Shown: positions 38,831 to 51,100 of the stretch, in pieces
Layout: each line of letters opens with the position of its first letter
Numbering within the stretch: the first letter of the stretch is position 1
Assembly: GCA_964019695.1 (NCBI GenBank)
Contig: OZ026522.1
Location: forward strand, 20,514,477-20,578,476
Reading direction: 5' to 3'
Source of the DNA: Loripinus fragilis
Taxonomy: Eukaryota; Mollusca; Bivalvia; Lucinida; Lucinidae
DNA: 64,000 bases
Translations under genes and position numbers: made by a program
The notes under the pieces: model-generated
Told to the model about the DNA's origin: nothing
What the model saw: only the letters and a program-made list of their open reading frames with translations
Databases searched by the model: none

Positions 38831-41800
38831 CTGGCCAGGTCATGAGAGTTTAGTACTTATCGCCTCACCAAAAATATAGATGAAGGTTCAAGCCAAACTT
38901 TATGGCTAGTTCATGAGAGTTTAGTACATATCGCATATGCGAGCAGCGAAGGCTCAGGTGAGCCTGAAAATTTAAGCAGTATCATCACAACCTTTGCTGC
39001 TCGCACTGAAACAAAGAAGCGATGAAGATGAAGGTCCAGGCCCACCAACTTTGTCCCTTCTAAGGCGGTGGTTCTGTTGTTGTTGATTAATTCTTTAATG
39101 TTTCTCCCATTGAATTGTGGGGACTCCGTTAGTTAGGCATTACTTAGTGTTCTTTCTAGTTATGCAACCATCTTGACGAGGAAGAGAAAACATGATACCT
39201 TACTTTAACTTTCTTCCTACTATAAATGCCCTGTGACTGCTCCTCGTGGTGCCGTGGGTTGGTCTGAAGTGTGTAATTGTGGGACTTCCTGATCATACTC
39301 ACTTACGTATTATTGGCAAGTTCATGAGAATTCGGTACTTATTGCATAAACGAACATCATAGGATCATACGAGACTGCACATTGGTACAGTCTCGCCTGA
39401 GCTTTGCAAATCGCACTAAAAAGAAGGGATGTAGATGAAGGCTCAAGTCTAATTTTATAGGCCAATTCAAGAAAGTTTGGTACTTGTCACATATGCGAGC
39501 AGCGGAGAATCAGGCGAGACTGAACATTTGCGCAGTATCGTCAAGGCCTTTGCAAATCACATTAAAAAGAAGGGATGTAGATGATGGCTCAGTCAAGTTT
39601 TATAAGCTTGGTACTTAACGCATATGCGAGTAGCGAATCCCTAAAAGAAGGGATATAGATGAAGGCTCAGGCCAACAGTTTAGGGACCGTTCATGAACGT
39701 TTGGTACAAGTCACATATGCGAGCAGCGAGGGCCCAGGCGAGCGTGTACATTCCTGCATTATAGGGTACCTAAAACAACAAAGGAGAAAATAGTAGCAGA
39801 CGGCAACTTCGTGGCTTGTAGGTTAAGGGATGTACTCTTTGCATGCTAATTAATTGTACAGGCCTTTTTTCGCCTGCTGTTGTTTTACCTAAAATCAACT
39901 CCTTTCAAAAAGTTTTTGAGGGATACCGTCAGAATGCATGACAAACAGTTCGAATCCAGATTAGGCCCAATTTTTTGTCAGGTCTGATCTAAGTCACAAC
40001 TGTTTGCAAAGGTTATCAATAGATAAGCAGGACACATTTATTGCCAAACGCGCACATGCAAGAAACGTGCAGAGAACATTCCTAGTTATAGCACATGAAA
40101 TGTGCATGTTCTTTTGTGATCAGGTGTCCGTGCACAAACAATCACTGCTATTTAAGTCCATGCAAACTAGCTGATTTGACGCATCTGCATCTTTATTCAG
40201 GATAATGCTTGAACTTGTCTCTTCCTATAAGTGACAAGATTTGTTATCCACCATCAAGAAAAGTGAAAATACACCCTGCCTTGACGAATTTGGCTTCTCG
40301 ACATGCCCAAAAGTAAACCGGAAATCAGACCAGCGTCATACGTTACCATGGTAGTCGGCTCTATTTACTGTGACAAAATAGTCCACACAAAGATCCATTT
40401 GCTTTCAACAACACGACAAACATGCATCAATTCATACTCCTATGAAAGTTTAAATTCCAATTGAGCATTCACTTACCGAGTAGAGGGCACAGGAACTGTG
40501 CATTTCAAATAATAAAAGGTACTATTTTCGTGGGCTACCAAAGTAGAAATTTCCTTTTATAAGCCGAACTCCCCAACAGTACCAACCTTCGGTTCAGTCA
40601 ATATTGGTATCGATGCAAGGTTATAACACCAATATAACGATACATCGATGTTCTTTCATCATTGCTGTTTTTACCAAGTAATTCTATCAATTTGATTAGG
40701 ATAAATGCAGTCATTCTTATTCGACTACATTGATGCACAGGCTCACTGGAGCCTTCGCATTTTGCCTCTGCTATCAGGCATATGACGAGCTGTCCTATAT
40801 TGTATATAGGAGACAAGTGTCCAGATAAGTGTGCAGGGTACTTATTCATTTGGTCAAAATAAGGAGCCTTGGTGAACGCCTTATACTGTTTACTTTAATT
40901 ATTAAACAAATGAAGAAGAAACTCATTTTAAATAAAGAAATACTGCCTGTAGTATGTACTTTTCTAAAGACAGTACCTGTTTAGTCGTTTATCATTTGAA
41001 AAAATTTGAAGAAAGAGACGACTCAAATCAGATTGAGGCCTCGTTAATCTGAATCTAAAACTATTTAACATATATTTTAAGCTATCAGTGTATAAATGTA
41101 CCAATTCTGAATATTAAAGCTGTCCTCCATAAAATTGTAAATGCCAAAATCAAAGTTTGAAAAAAGGCATATGATCATTTGGATGTTAGATTCTCTGATG
41201 TTATATAGAAAGGGTAATGCTGGCTTGTTTCCCCAATAATAACTCATCTCCCATTGAATACCAGTATTAATTGGTAACCACCCAGGGAGTTCCACCACCC
41301 CAATGTAAAAAAATGCCCAGACCAACCCAGGACCCATCCGGAAAAAAATAAAAAGATTTAAAAAAAATAAATAAAAAAGTAAAAAAAAAAAAAATAAAAA
41401 GAAATGGAAAGAGGGAGCTGTCTTTGCGAATCCTCCCTCGGAGGATCCGCTTGTTGACGAGCCTTCATAGGAAAAAGGCTCGTAAGGCGTGGCCTAGAGC
41501 GTCATAACATACTGGTATGTTCAAATTCTGTGGTAATTAAGTATGCCAGAAATATTAAATAAGTAGCGTTAGTATTTGTAAATAACATAATGAATATAGC
41601 ATTCTATGATATTTGCTTCATTAATTTGAAGACAGAACTGTAATACAGCTTGAAATTTCAACGTTGTGAAATTTCTTTGGGGCAAATCGATTATATTGTC
41701 TTGTTTTTGCTAAATTTGGGATTTAAATTGCTTAAACACCAAGAGTGATGTCCCTTTAAACAAAAATCTACACAAATCACTTACTTAAAGAAATGTTAAT

Positions 41801-43683
41801 CCTTTACATTAATAGGCCCAGATAGCTCAGGGGCAAGGTAGGCTTTCTCCAAAACCAACCTCAGCTCTTGAACATCAAAGCTATGGGTTCGAATCCCACA
41901 AAATCCATTTAGACCAAAAAAGAGAAAAAAACTTTTTTTTTTACTTTTTATATGAGCAGATTATACATGGAAACAATCAATATCTTTATTTTTGTATAAC
42001 CGTTGTAATTGCGAAATCAGGATACTAATTGATGAGATTTGAAATAAGCAGTAAACGTGTACATATCGTTTTAGAACCGTGACATACGACAATGGCTGTT
42101 GAGCAAATGCGAAGACCAAATGACACACTTACCAGCCACACATACAATATTTGACCATCTCTGTGGAACTATGCAAGCTAATGCGAATCTTTGTTTTAGG
42201 CATATGCTAACTATCACATTTCCTGCATTGGGTATTCACGGAAGAGACCGTTAGAAAATGATACATGTACCTATATCAATATGCGTACAGTTATTCATTA
42301 AATGAGCATACGTATTTATCTAGTGAGGCTGGTTCTAGTTTATAAAGGTGAACCTTCATATACCACCATACTTTGTGTATGCTGATAGTGGTGGCTCTGT
42401 TAAGTCTATGCAGATGCGCTGGTTCGTTCAAACACTTCCTTGGCGTCCATGTGCAAAAAGCCTACTGCAAAATTAGTGCTTATTGCTGGGCGTTCAGCAA
42501 AGGCCCTGGTCAGCCTGCTGCACATATGCGCAGTCTCGCCAGAGCCTTCGCTCAACGTGTGAATGTATCTGTTGCAAATACTTTAAACGCGTGTGTGAAA
42601 CTGTCCTGGAGTTTGGTGTGCCAGTGCAAACAGTGAAAGATCTGCAAAGGCTGCTCAGATGTTTGTTCTCATTTGAAAATGTCGCCCATTTTGTGAGATA
42701 TTTGTACTTATCTCATGTGTATCCAGTATTGGCTGAAACCAGCCAGCACATCTGTGCAATCTTGCAAGAGCATTTACTGTTTGCACACAGTGTACTTATC
42801 GCATATGCACATACATGTAACCATTTTTAACATGCAGACGCAACTATCCAGTAGGCTTCAGTTCTATTTTTGGTGTATAAAGGTTTTGTGCGCACGCATT
42901 GAATGCGCTTGTGAGAATGTGTGGATTGTCAAACTCATTTGAGTCTTCACTGGTTGCACATCAGTAACAAACCTGCCAATGAAAATTTTAAAGTATTCTT
43001 TACATGCGAGACCAAAGAAGGCACATGTGATCCTGGCCAGCTGTGCAGTCTCTTCAGATCATTCGACTGCTCGTCGTATAATCGCACTTATCGCACGTGC
43101 GTCAAACCCTTCTTTAACTCTTTGCATGCTGGGTAATATTTCCTGCATTTGTTGACGTCTGCTGCCTTTTTTCAAAATTAACTTTTTTTGTCGGTCCCGA
43201 TCTGGGTCCAAACTGCTTGCATAGGTTACCAGCAAGTATGCTATGCTAGTAAGGAAAGAGTTAAACGTACATGTCCAACTATCCATTGCGGCTAGGGGCT
43301 AGATTTTGATATATACCTTCATCTACTACCATACTTTGGGTATGCAAACACTGTAGACTCTGGATAAAATGGGTGACTGTACAGATTCGTATAAGCCCTC
43401 GTTGTAATTCTTAAAATCTATAAGTTGGATTGTTACAACTGACAATGAAGATTTTTCACAGGTTATTACAGAAAAAGTGACTTTCTCTTCATTTTGGTTC
43501 TTGATGGACAGGTTTACTATGAGGAGCCAAACGAGATGAGGTCGTTACCTGCAAGCAAACTACAAGGAAATAGATAAGACTGTAAAGAAGCGAATCCTTC
43601 TCCTAAGTCTTAATGTTGCACTGTTCACAGAGCTTATGTGTCTGTCCTGTGTCCTTCCAAGGTTATGCCAGTAGATACGTATA
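38831..43683 (+). repeat. Macrosatellite unit 9
   Basis: Full unit of 4,853 bp, right-block alleles, A-tract of 14 As. I noticed no private substitution; it looks like the right-block consensus. Confidence 0.95.
41815..41907 (+). other. tRNA-like Pol III module, unit 9
   Basis: Both boxes intact, T10 run follows. Confidence 0.6.
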
Positions 43684-46600
43684 CTGGCCAGGTCATGAGA
43701 GTTTAGTACTTATCGCCTCACCAAAAATATAGATGAAGGTTCAAGCCAAACTTTATGGCTAGTTCATGAGAGTTTAGTACATATCGCATATGCGAGCAGC
43801 GAAGGCTCAGGTGAGCCTGAAAATTTAAGCAGTATCATCACAACCTTTGCTGCTCGCACTGAAACAAAGAAGCGATGAAGATGAAGGTCCAGGCCCACCA
43901 ACTTTGTCCCTTCTAAGGCGGTGGTTCTGTTGTTGTTGATTAATTCTTTAATGTTTCTCCCATTGAATTGTGGGGACTCCGTTAGTTAGGCATTACTTAG
44001 TGTTCTTTCTAGTTATGCAACCATCTTGACGAGGAAGAGAAAACATGATACCTTACTTTAACTTTCTTCCTACTATAAATGCCCTGTGACTGCTCCTCGT
44101 GGTGCCGTGGGTTGGTCTGAAGTGTGTAATTGTGGGACTTCCTGATCATACTCACTTACGTATTATTGGCAAGTTCATGAGAATTCGGTACTTATTGCAT
44201 AAACGAACATCATAGGATCATACGAGACTGCACATTGGTACAGTCTCGCCTGAGCTTTGCAAATCGCACTAAAAAGAAGGGATGTAGATGAAGGCTCAAG
44301 TCTAATTTTATAGGCCAATTCAAGAAAGTTTGGTACTTGTCACATATGCGAGCAGCGGAGAATCAGGCGAGACTGAACATTTGCGCAGTATCGTCAAGGC
44401 CTTTGCAAATCACATTAAAAAGAAGGGATGTAGATGATGGCTCAGTCAAGTTTTATAAGCTTGGTACTTAACGCATATGCGAGTAGCGAATCCCTAAAAG
44501 AAGGGATATAGATGAAGGCTCAGGCCAACAGTTTAGGGACCGTTCATGAACGTTTGGTACAAGTCACATATGCGAGCAGCGAGGGCCCAGGCGAGCGTGT
44601 ACATTCCTGCATTATAGGGTACCTAAAACAACAAAGGAGAAAATAGTAGCAGACGGCAACTTCGTGGCTTGTAGGTTAAGGGATGTACTCTTTGCATGCT
44701 AATTAATTGTACAGGCCTTTTTTCGCCTGCTGTTGTTTTACCTAAAATCAACTCCTTTCAAAAAGTTTTTGAGGGATACCGTCAGAATGCATGACAAACA
44801 GTTCGAATCCAGATTAGGCCCAATTTTTTGTCAGGTCTGATCTAAGTCACAACTGTTTGCAAAGGTTATCAATAGATAAGCAGGACACATTTATTGCCAA
44901 ACGCGCACATGCAAGAAACGTGCAGAGAACATTCCTAGTTATAGCACATGAAATGTGCATGTTCTTTTGTGATCAGGTGTCCGTGCACAAACAATCACTG
45001 CTATTTAAGTCCATGCAAACTAGCTGATTTGACGCATCTGCATCTTTATTCAGGATAATGCTTGAACTTGTCTCTTCCTATAAGTGACAAGATTTGTTAT
45101 CCACCATCAAGAAAAGTGAAAATACACCCTGCCTTGACGAATTTGGCTTCTCGACATGCCCAAAAGTAAACCGGAAATCAGACCAGCGTCATACGTTACC
45201 ATGGTAGTCGGCTCTATTTACTGTGACAAAATAGTCCACACAAAGATCCATTTGCTTTCAACAACACGACAAACATGCATCAATTCATACTCCTATGAAA
45301 GTTTAAATTCCAATTGAGCATTCACTTACCGAGTAGAGGGCACAGGAACTGTGCATTTCAAATAATAAAAGGTACTATTTTCGTGGGCTACCAAAGTAGA
45401 AATTTCCTTTTATAAGCCGAACTCCCCAACAGTACCAACCTTCGGTTCAGTCAATATTGGTATCGATGCAAGGTTATAACACCAATATAACGATACATCG
45501 ATGTTCTTTCATCATTGCTGTTTTTACCAAGTAATTCTATCAATTTGATTAGGATAAATGCAGTCATTCTTATTCGACTACATTGATGCACAGGCTCACT
45601 GGAGCCTTCGCATTTTGCCTCTGCTATCAGGCATATGACGAGCTGTCCTATATTGTATATAGGAGACAAGTGTCCAGATAAGTGTGCAGGGTACTTATTC
45701 ATTTGGTCAAAATAAGGAGCCTTGGTGAACGCCTTATACTGTTTACTTTAATTATTAAACAAATGAAGAAGAAACTCATTTTAAATAAAGAAATACTGCC
45801 TGTAGTATGTACTTTTCTAAAGACAGTACCTGTTTAGTCGTTTATCATTTGAAAAAATTTGAAGAAAGAGACGACTCAAATCAGATTGAGGCCTCGTTAA
45901 TCTGAATCTAAAACTATTTAACATATATTTTAAGCTATCAGTGTATAAATGTACCAATTCTGAATATTAAAGCTGTCCTCCATAAAATTGTAAATGCCAA
46001 AATCAAAGTTTGAAAAAAGGCATATGATCATTTGGATGTTAGATTCTCTGATGTTATATAGAAAGGGTAATGCTGGCTTGTTTCCCCAATAATAACTCAT
46101 CTCCCATTGAATACCAGTATTAATTGGTAACCACCCAGGGAGTTCCACCACCCCAATGTAAAAAAATGCCCAGACCAACCCAGGACCCATCCGGAAAAAA
46201 ATAAAAAGATTTAAAAAAAATAAATAAAAAAGTAAAAAAAAAAAAAAATAAAAAGAAATGGAAAGAGGGAGCTGTCTTTGCGAATCCTCCCTCGGAGGAT
46301 CCGCTTGTTGACGAGCCTTCATAGGAAAAAGGCTCGTAAGGCGTGGCCTAGAGCGTCATAACATACTGGTATGTTCAAATTCTGTGGTAATTAAGTATGC
46401 CAGAAATATTAAATAAGTAGCGTTAGTATTTGTAAATAACATAATGAATATAGCATTCTATGATATTTGCTTCATTAATTTGAAGACAGAACTGTAATAC
46501 AGCTTGAAATTTCAACGTTGTGAAATTTCTTTGGGGCAAATCGATTATATTGTCTTGTTTTTGCTAAATTTGGGATTTAAATTGCTTAAACACCAAGAGT

Positions 46601-48537
46601 GATGTCCCTTTAAACAAAAATCTACACAAATCACTTACTTAAAGAAATGTTAATCCTTTACATTAATAGGCCCAGATAGCTCAGGGGCAAGGTAGGCTTT
46701 CTCCAAAACCAACCTCAGCTCTTGAACATCAAAGCTATGGGTTCGAATCCCACAAAATCCATTTAGACCAAAAAAGAGAAAAAAACTTTTTTTTTTACTT
46801 TTTATATGAGCAGATTATACATGGAAACAATCAATATCTTTATTTTTGTATAACCGTTGTAATTGCGAAATCAGGATACTAATTGATGAGATTTGAAATA
46901 AGCAGTAAACGTGTACATATCGTTTTAGAACCGTGACATACGACAATGGCTGTTGAGCAAATGCGAAGACCAAATGACACACTTACCAGCCACACATACA
47001 ATATTTGACCATCTCTGTGGAACTATGCAAGCTAATGCGAATCTTTGTTTTAGGCATATGCTAACTATCACATTTCCTGCATTGGGTATTCACGGAAGAG
47101 ACCGTTAGAAAATGATACATGTACCTATATCAATATGCGTACAGTTATTCATTAAATGAGCATACGTATTTATCTAGTGAGGCTGGTTCTAGTTTATAAA
47201 GGTGAACCTTCATATACCACCATACTTTGTGTATGCTGATAGTGGTGGCTCTGTTAAGTCTATGCAGATGCGCTGGTTCGTTCAAACACTTCCTTGGCGT
47301 CCATGTGCAAAAAGCCTACTGCAAAATTAGTGCTTATTGCTGGGCGTTCAGCAAAGGCCCTGGTCAGCCTGCTGCACATATGCGCAGTCTCGCCAGAGCC
47401 TTCGCTCAACGTGTGAATGTATCTGTTGCAAATACTTTAAACGCGTGTGTGAAACTGTCCTGGAGTTTGGTGTGCCAGTGCAAACAGTGAAAGATCTGCA
47501 AAGGCTGCTCAGATGTTTGTTCTCATTTGAAAATGTCGCCCATTTTGTGAGATATTTGTACTTATCTCATGTGTATCCAGTATTGGCTGAAACCAGCCAG
47601 CACATCTGTGCAATCTTGCAAGAGCATTTACTGTTTGCACACAGTGTACTTATCGCATATGCACATACATGTAACCATTTTTAACATGCAGACGCAACTA
47701 TCCAGTAGGCTTCAGTTCTATTTTTGGTGTATAAAGGTTTTGTGCGCACGCATTGAATGCGCTTGTGAGAATGTGTGGATTGTCAAACTCATTTGAGTCT
47801 TCACTGGTTGCACATCAGTAACAAACCTGCCAATGAAAATTTTAAAGTATTCTTTACATGCGAGACCAAAGAAGGCACATGTGATCCTGGCCAGCTGTGC
47901 AGTCTCTTCAGATCATTCGACTGCTCGTCGTATAATCGCACTTATCGCACGTGCGTCAAACCCTTCTTTAACTCTTTGCATGCTGGGTAATATTTCCTGC
48001 ATTTGTTGACGTCTGCTGCCTTTTTTCAAAATTAACTTTTTTTGTCGGTCCCGATCTGGGTCCAAACTGCTTGCATAGGTTACCAGCAAGTATGCTATGC
48101 TAGTAAGGAAAGAGTTAAACGTACATGTCCAACTATCCATTGCGGCTAGGGGCTAGATTTTGATATATACCTTCATCTACTACCATACTTTGGGTATGCA
48201 AACACTGTAGACTCTGGATAAAATGGGTGACTGTACAGATTCGTATAAGCCCTCGTTGTAATTCTTAAAATCTATAAGTTGGATTGTTACAACTGACAAT
48301 GAAGATTTTTCACAGGTTATTACAGAAAAAGTGACATTCTCTTCATTTTGGTTCTTGATGGACAGGTTTACTATGAGGAGCCAAACGAGATGAGGTCGTT
48401 ACCTGCAAGCAAACTACAAGGAAATAGATAAGACTGTAAAGAAGCGAATCCTTCTCCTAAGTCTTAATGTTGCACTGTTCACAGAGCTTATGTGTCTGTC
48501 CTGTGTCCTTCCAAGGTTATGCCAGTAGATACGTATA
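43684..48537 (+). repeat. Macrosatellite unit 10
   Basis: Full unit of 4,854 bp, right-block alleles, A-tract of 15 As. Private change: A at 48336. Confidence 0.95.
46669..46761 (+). other. tRNA-like Pol III module, unit 10
   Basis: Both boxes intact, T10 run follows. This is the last module; the partial unit 11 diverges and ends before reaching it. Confidence 0.6.
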
Positions 48538-50253
48538 CTGGCCAGGTCATGAGAGTTTAGTACTTATCGCCTCACCAAAAATATAGATGAAGGTTCAAGC
48601 CAAACTTTATGGCTAGTTCATGAGAGTTTAGTACATATCGCATATGCGAGCAGCGAAGGCTCAGGTGAGCCTGAAAATTTAAGCAGTATCATCACAACCT
48701 TTGCTGCTCGCACTGAAACAAAGAAGCGATGAAGATGAAGGTCCAGGCCCACCAACTTTGTCCCTTCTAAGGCGGTGGTTCTGTTGTTGTTGATTAATTC
48801 TTTAATGTTTCTCCCATTGAATTGTGGGGACTCCGTTAGTTAGGCATTACTTAGTGTTCTTTCTAGTTATGCAACCATCTTGACGAGGAAGAGAAAACAT
48901 GATACCTTACTTTAACTTTCTTCCTACTATAAATGCCCTGTGACTGCTCCTCGTGGTGCCGTGGGTTGGTCTGAAGTGTGTAATTGTGGGACTTCCTGAT
49001 CATACTCACTTACGTATTATTGGCAAGTTCATGAGAATTCGGTACTTATTGCATAAACGAACATCATAGGATCATACGAGACTGCACATTGGTACAGTCT
49101 CGCCTGAGCTTTGCAAATCGCACTAAAAAGAAGGGATGTAGATGAAGGCTCAAGTCTAATTTTATAGGCCAATTCAAGAAAGTTTGGTACTTGTCACATA
49201 TGCGAGCAGCGGAGAATCAGGCGAGACTGAACATTTGCGCAGTATCGTCAAGGCCTTTGCAAATCACATTAAAAAGAAGGGATGTAGATGATGGCTCAGT
49301 CAAGTTTTATAAGCTTGGTACTTAACGCATATGCGAGTAGCGAATCCCTAAAAGAAGGGATATAGATGAAGGCTCAGGCCAACAGTTTAGGGACCGTTCA
49401 TGAACGTTTGGTACAAGTCACATATGCGAGCAGCGAGGGCCCAGGCGAGCGTGTACATTCCTGCATTATAGGGTACCTAAAACAACAAAGGAGAAAATAG
49501 TAGCAGACGGCAACTTCGTGGCTTGTAGGTTAAGGGATGTACTCTTTGCATGCTAATTAATTGTACAGGCCTTTTTTCGCCTGCTGTTGTTTTACCTAAA
49601 ATCAACTCCTTTCAAAAAGTTTTTGAGGGATACCGTCAGAATGCATGACAAACAGTTCGAATCCAGATTAGGCCCAATTTTTTGTCAGGTCTGATCTAAG
49701 TCACAACTGTTTGCAAAGGTTATCAATAGATAAGCAGGACACATTTATTGCCAAACGCGCACATGCAAGAAACGTGCAGAGAACATTCCTAGTTATAGCA
49801 CATGAAATGTGCATGTTCTTTTGTGATCAGGTGTCCGTGCACAAACAATCACTGCTATTTAAGTCCATGCAAACTAGCTGATTTGACGCATCTGCATCTT
49901 TATTCAGGATAATGCTTGAACTTGTCTCTTCCTATAAGTGACAAGATTTGTTATCCACCATCAAGAAAAGTGAAAATACACCCTGCCTTGACGAATTTGG
50001 CTTCTCGACATGCCCAAAAGTAAACCGGAAATCAGACCAGCGTCATACGTTACCATGGTAGTCGGCTCTATTTACTGTGACAAAATAGTCCACACAAAGA
50101 TCCATTTGCTTTCAACAACACGACAAACATGCATCAATTCATACTCCTATGAAAGTTTAAATTCCAATTGAGCATTCACTTACCGAGTAGAGGGCACAGG
50201 AACTGTGCATTTCAAATAATAAAAGGTACTATTTTCGTGGGCTACCAAAGTAG
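48538..50253 (+). repeat. Macrosatellite unit 11, homogenised part
   Basis: The first 1,716 bp of the unit, as close to consensus as the internal copies. The first mismatch with the unit is G at 50254, after which divergence is high. Confidence 0.95.
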
Positions 50254-50680
50254 GAATTTCCTTTTATATGCTGAACTCCCCAGCAGTACCAACCTTCTGT
50301 GTGGTCATTCTTATTCGACTACATCGATGCACAGGCTCATTAGAGCCTTCGCTTTTTGCCTCTGCTATCTGGCATCTGACAAGCTGTCGTATAACGTCTG
50401 CTAGAAGATAAGTGTCCAGATAAGTGTGCAGGGCACTAATTCAGGTGGAATCAGGAGCCTTGGTGAACGCCTTATACTGTTAACTTTAATTATTAAACAA
50501 GCGAAGAAGAAACTCATTTTAAATCAAGAAATACTGCCTGCATTATGTACTGTCCTAAAGACGGTTAAATCGTACATCATATGAAAAGCATTTGATGAAA
50601 GAGTTGACTCAAATCAGATTGAGACCCTTAAATTTTTTAACACTTTTTAGCTATTAGTATGTACAATTACCAATTCTGTA
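50254..50680 (+). repeat. Diverged edge relic of the macrosatellite unit
   Basis: Collinear with positions ~1,716-2,280 of the unit but with many substitutions and small indels (for example CATCGATGCACAGG for CATTGATGCACAGG near 50320). It lacks the 113 bp that separate ACCAACCTTC from ATTCTTATTCGAC in every internal unit. Similarity stops at about 50680, after ACCAATTCTG. An open frame of 78 codons here is chance. Confidence 0.9.
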
Positions 50681-50832
50681 CGAAGTGCAAGCCAAACTTT
50701 GTGGGCCAGTTCATGAGAGTTTGGATCTTATGAAATATGTGCGCAGGGAAGGCTAAGATGAGCCTGCACATTCGCGCAGTATCGCCACTGCCTTCGTTGC
50801 ACCAGAGAAGACGTGATGTAGATGAAGGCTCA
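50681..50832 (+). repeat. Single unexpanded copy of the dispersed repeat
   Basis: CAAGCCAAACTTTGTGGGCC, then GTTCATGAGAGTTTGG, then GATGAGCCTGCACATTCGCG and CAGTATCGCC, ending GATGTAGATGAAGGCTCAG. It aligns with 52-215 of the macrosatellite unit and with the 78-bp monomer, and lies between the two arrays. From here to 51100 I see only a partial trace of the family at 51003-51050 (GAGAGTTTGGTATTTATCGC). Confidence 0.7.
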
Positions 50833-51100
50833 GTGCCTTATGGTCACCTGCTGGGAAAGGGATGACATTTTGGCTCTCGATTGTGGTGTATGACTGTGAG
50901 TTTGTTACTTTCCATGGGTATCCTGGGTCAGGTGTGGTACTTGATTGTCTCGATTTTTGATCTTTGCACCCTTACTTACTTTTAAACATGTATGCTATAT
51001 TATGAGAGTTTGGTATTTATCGCATATGCAAGTAGCACAGTCTTAGACGAGTTTGTGCTTTGGCCCCCATTAAAACAGAAGTGATGTAGAAGAAGGCCCA

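Larger units (their letters stand above)
1..50253. repeat. 4.85-kb macrosatellite array, ten full units plus a partial eleventh
   Basis: The same ~4,854-bp sequence recurs head to tail; unit starts (CTGGCCAGGTCATGAGAG) lie at 1, 4856, 9710, 14564, 19418, 24271, 29124, 33978, 38831, 43684 and 48538. Unit lengths are 4,853-4,855 bp. Differences come from an A-tract (near 2,551-2,566 of unit 1), a T-run (3,104-3,114) and a single-T loss in unit 6. By eye only about two dozen point differences separate all copies, so the array is young or strongly homogenised. All open frames inside are short, overlap one another on both strands and match nothing I recognise. The left end lies outside the window. 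Phase is arbitrary because the true start of the ancestral unit is unknown. An assembly artefact is unlikely since each copy carries private variants, but real copy number may differ from the assembled one. Confidence 0.97.
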
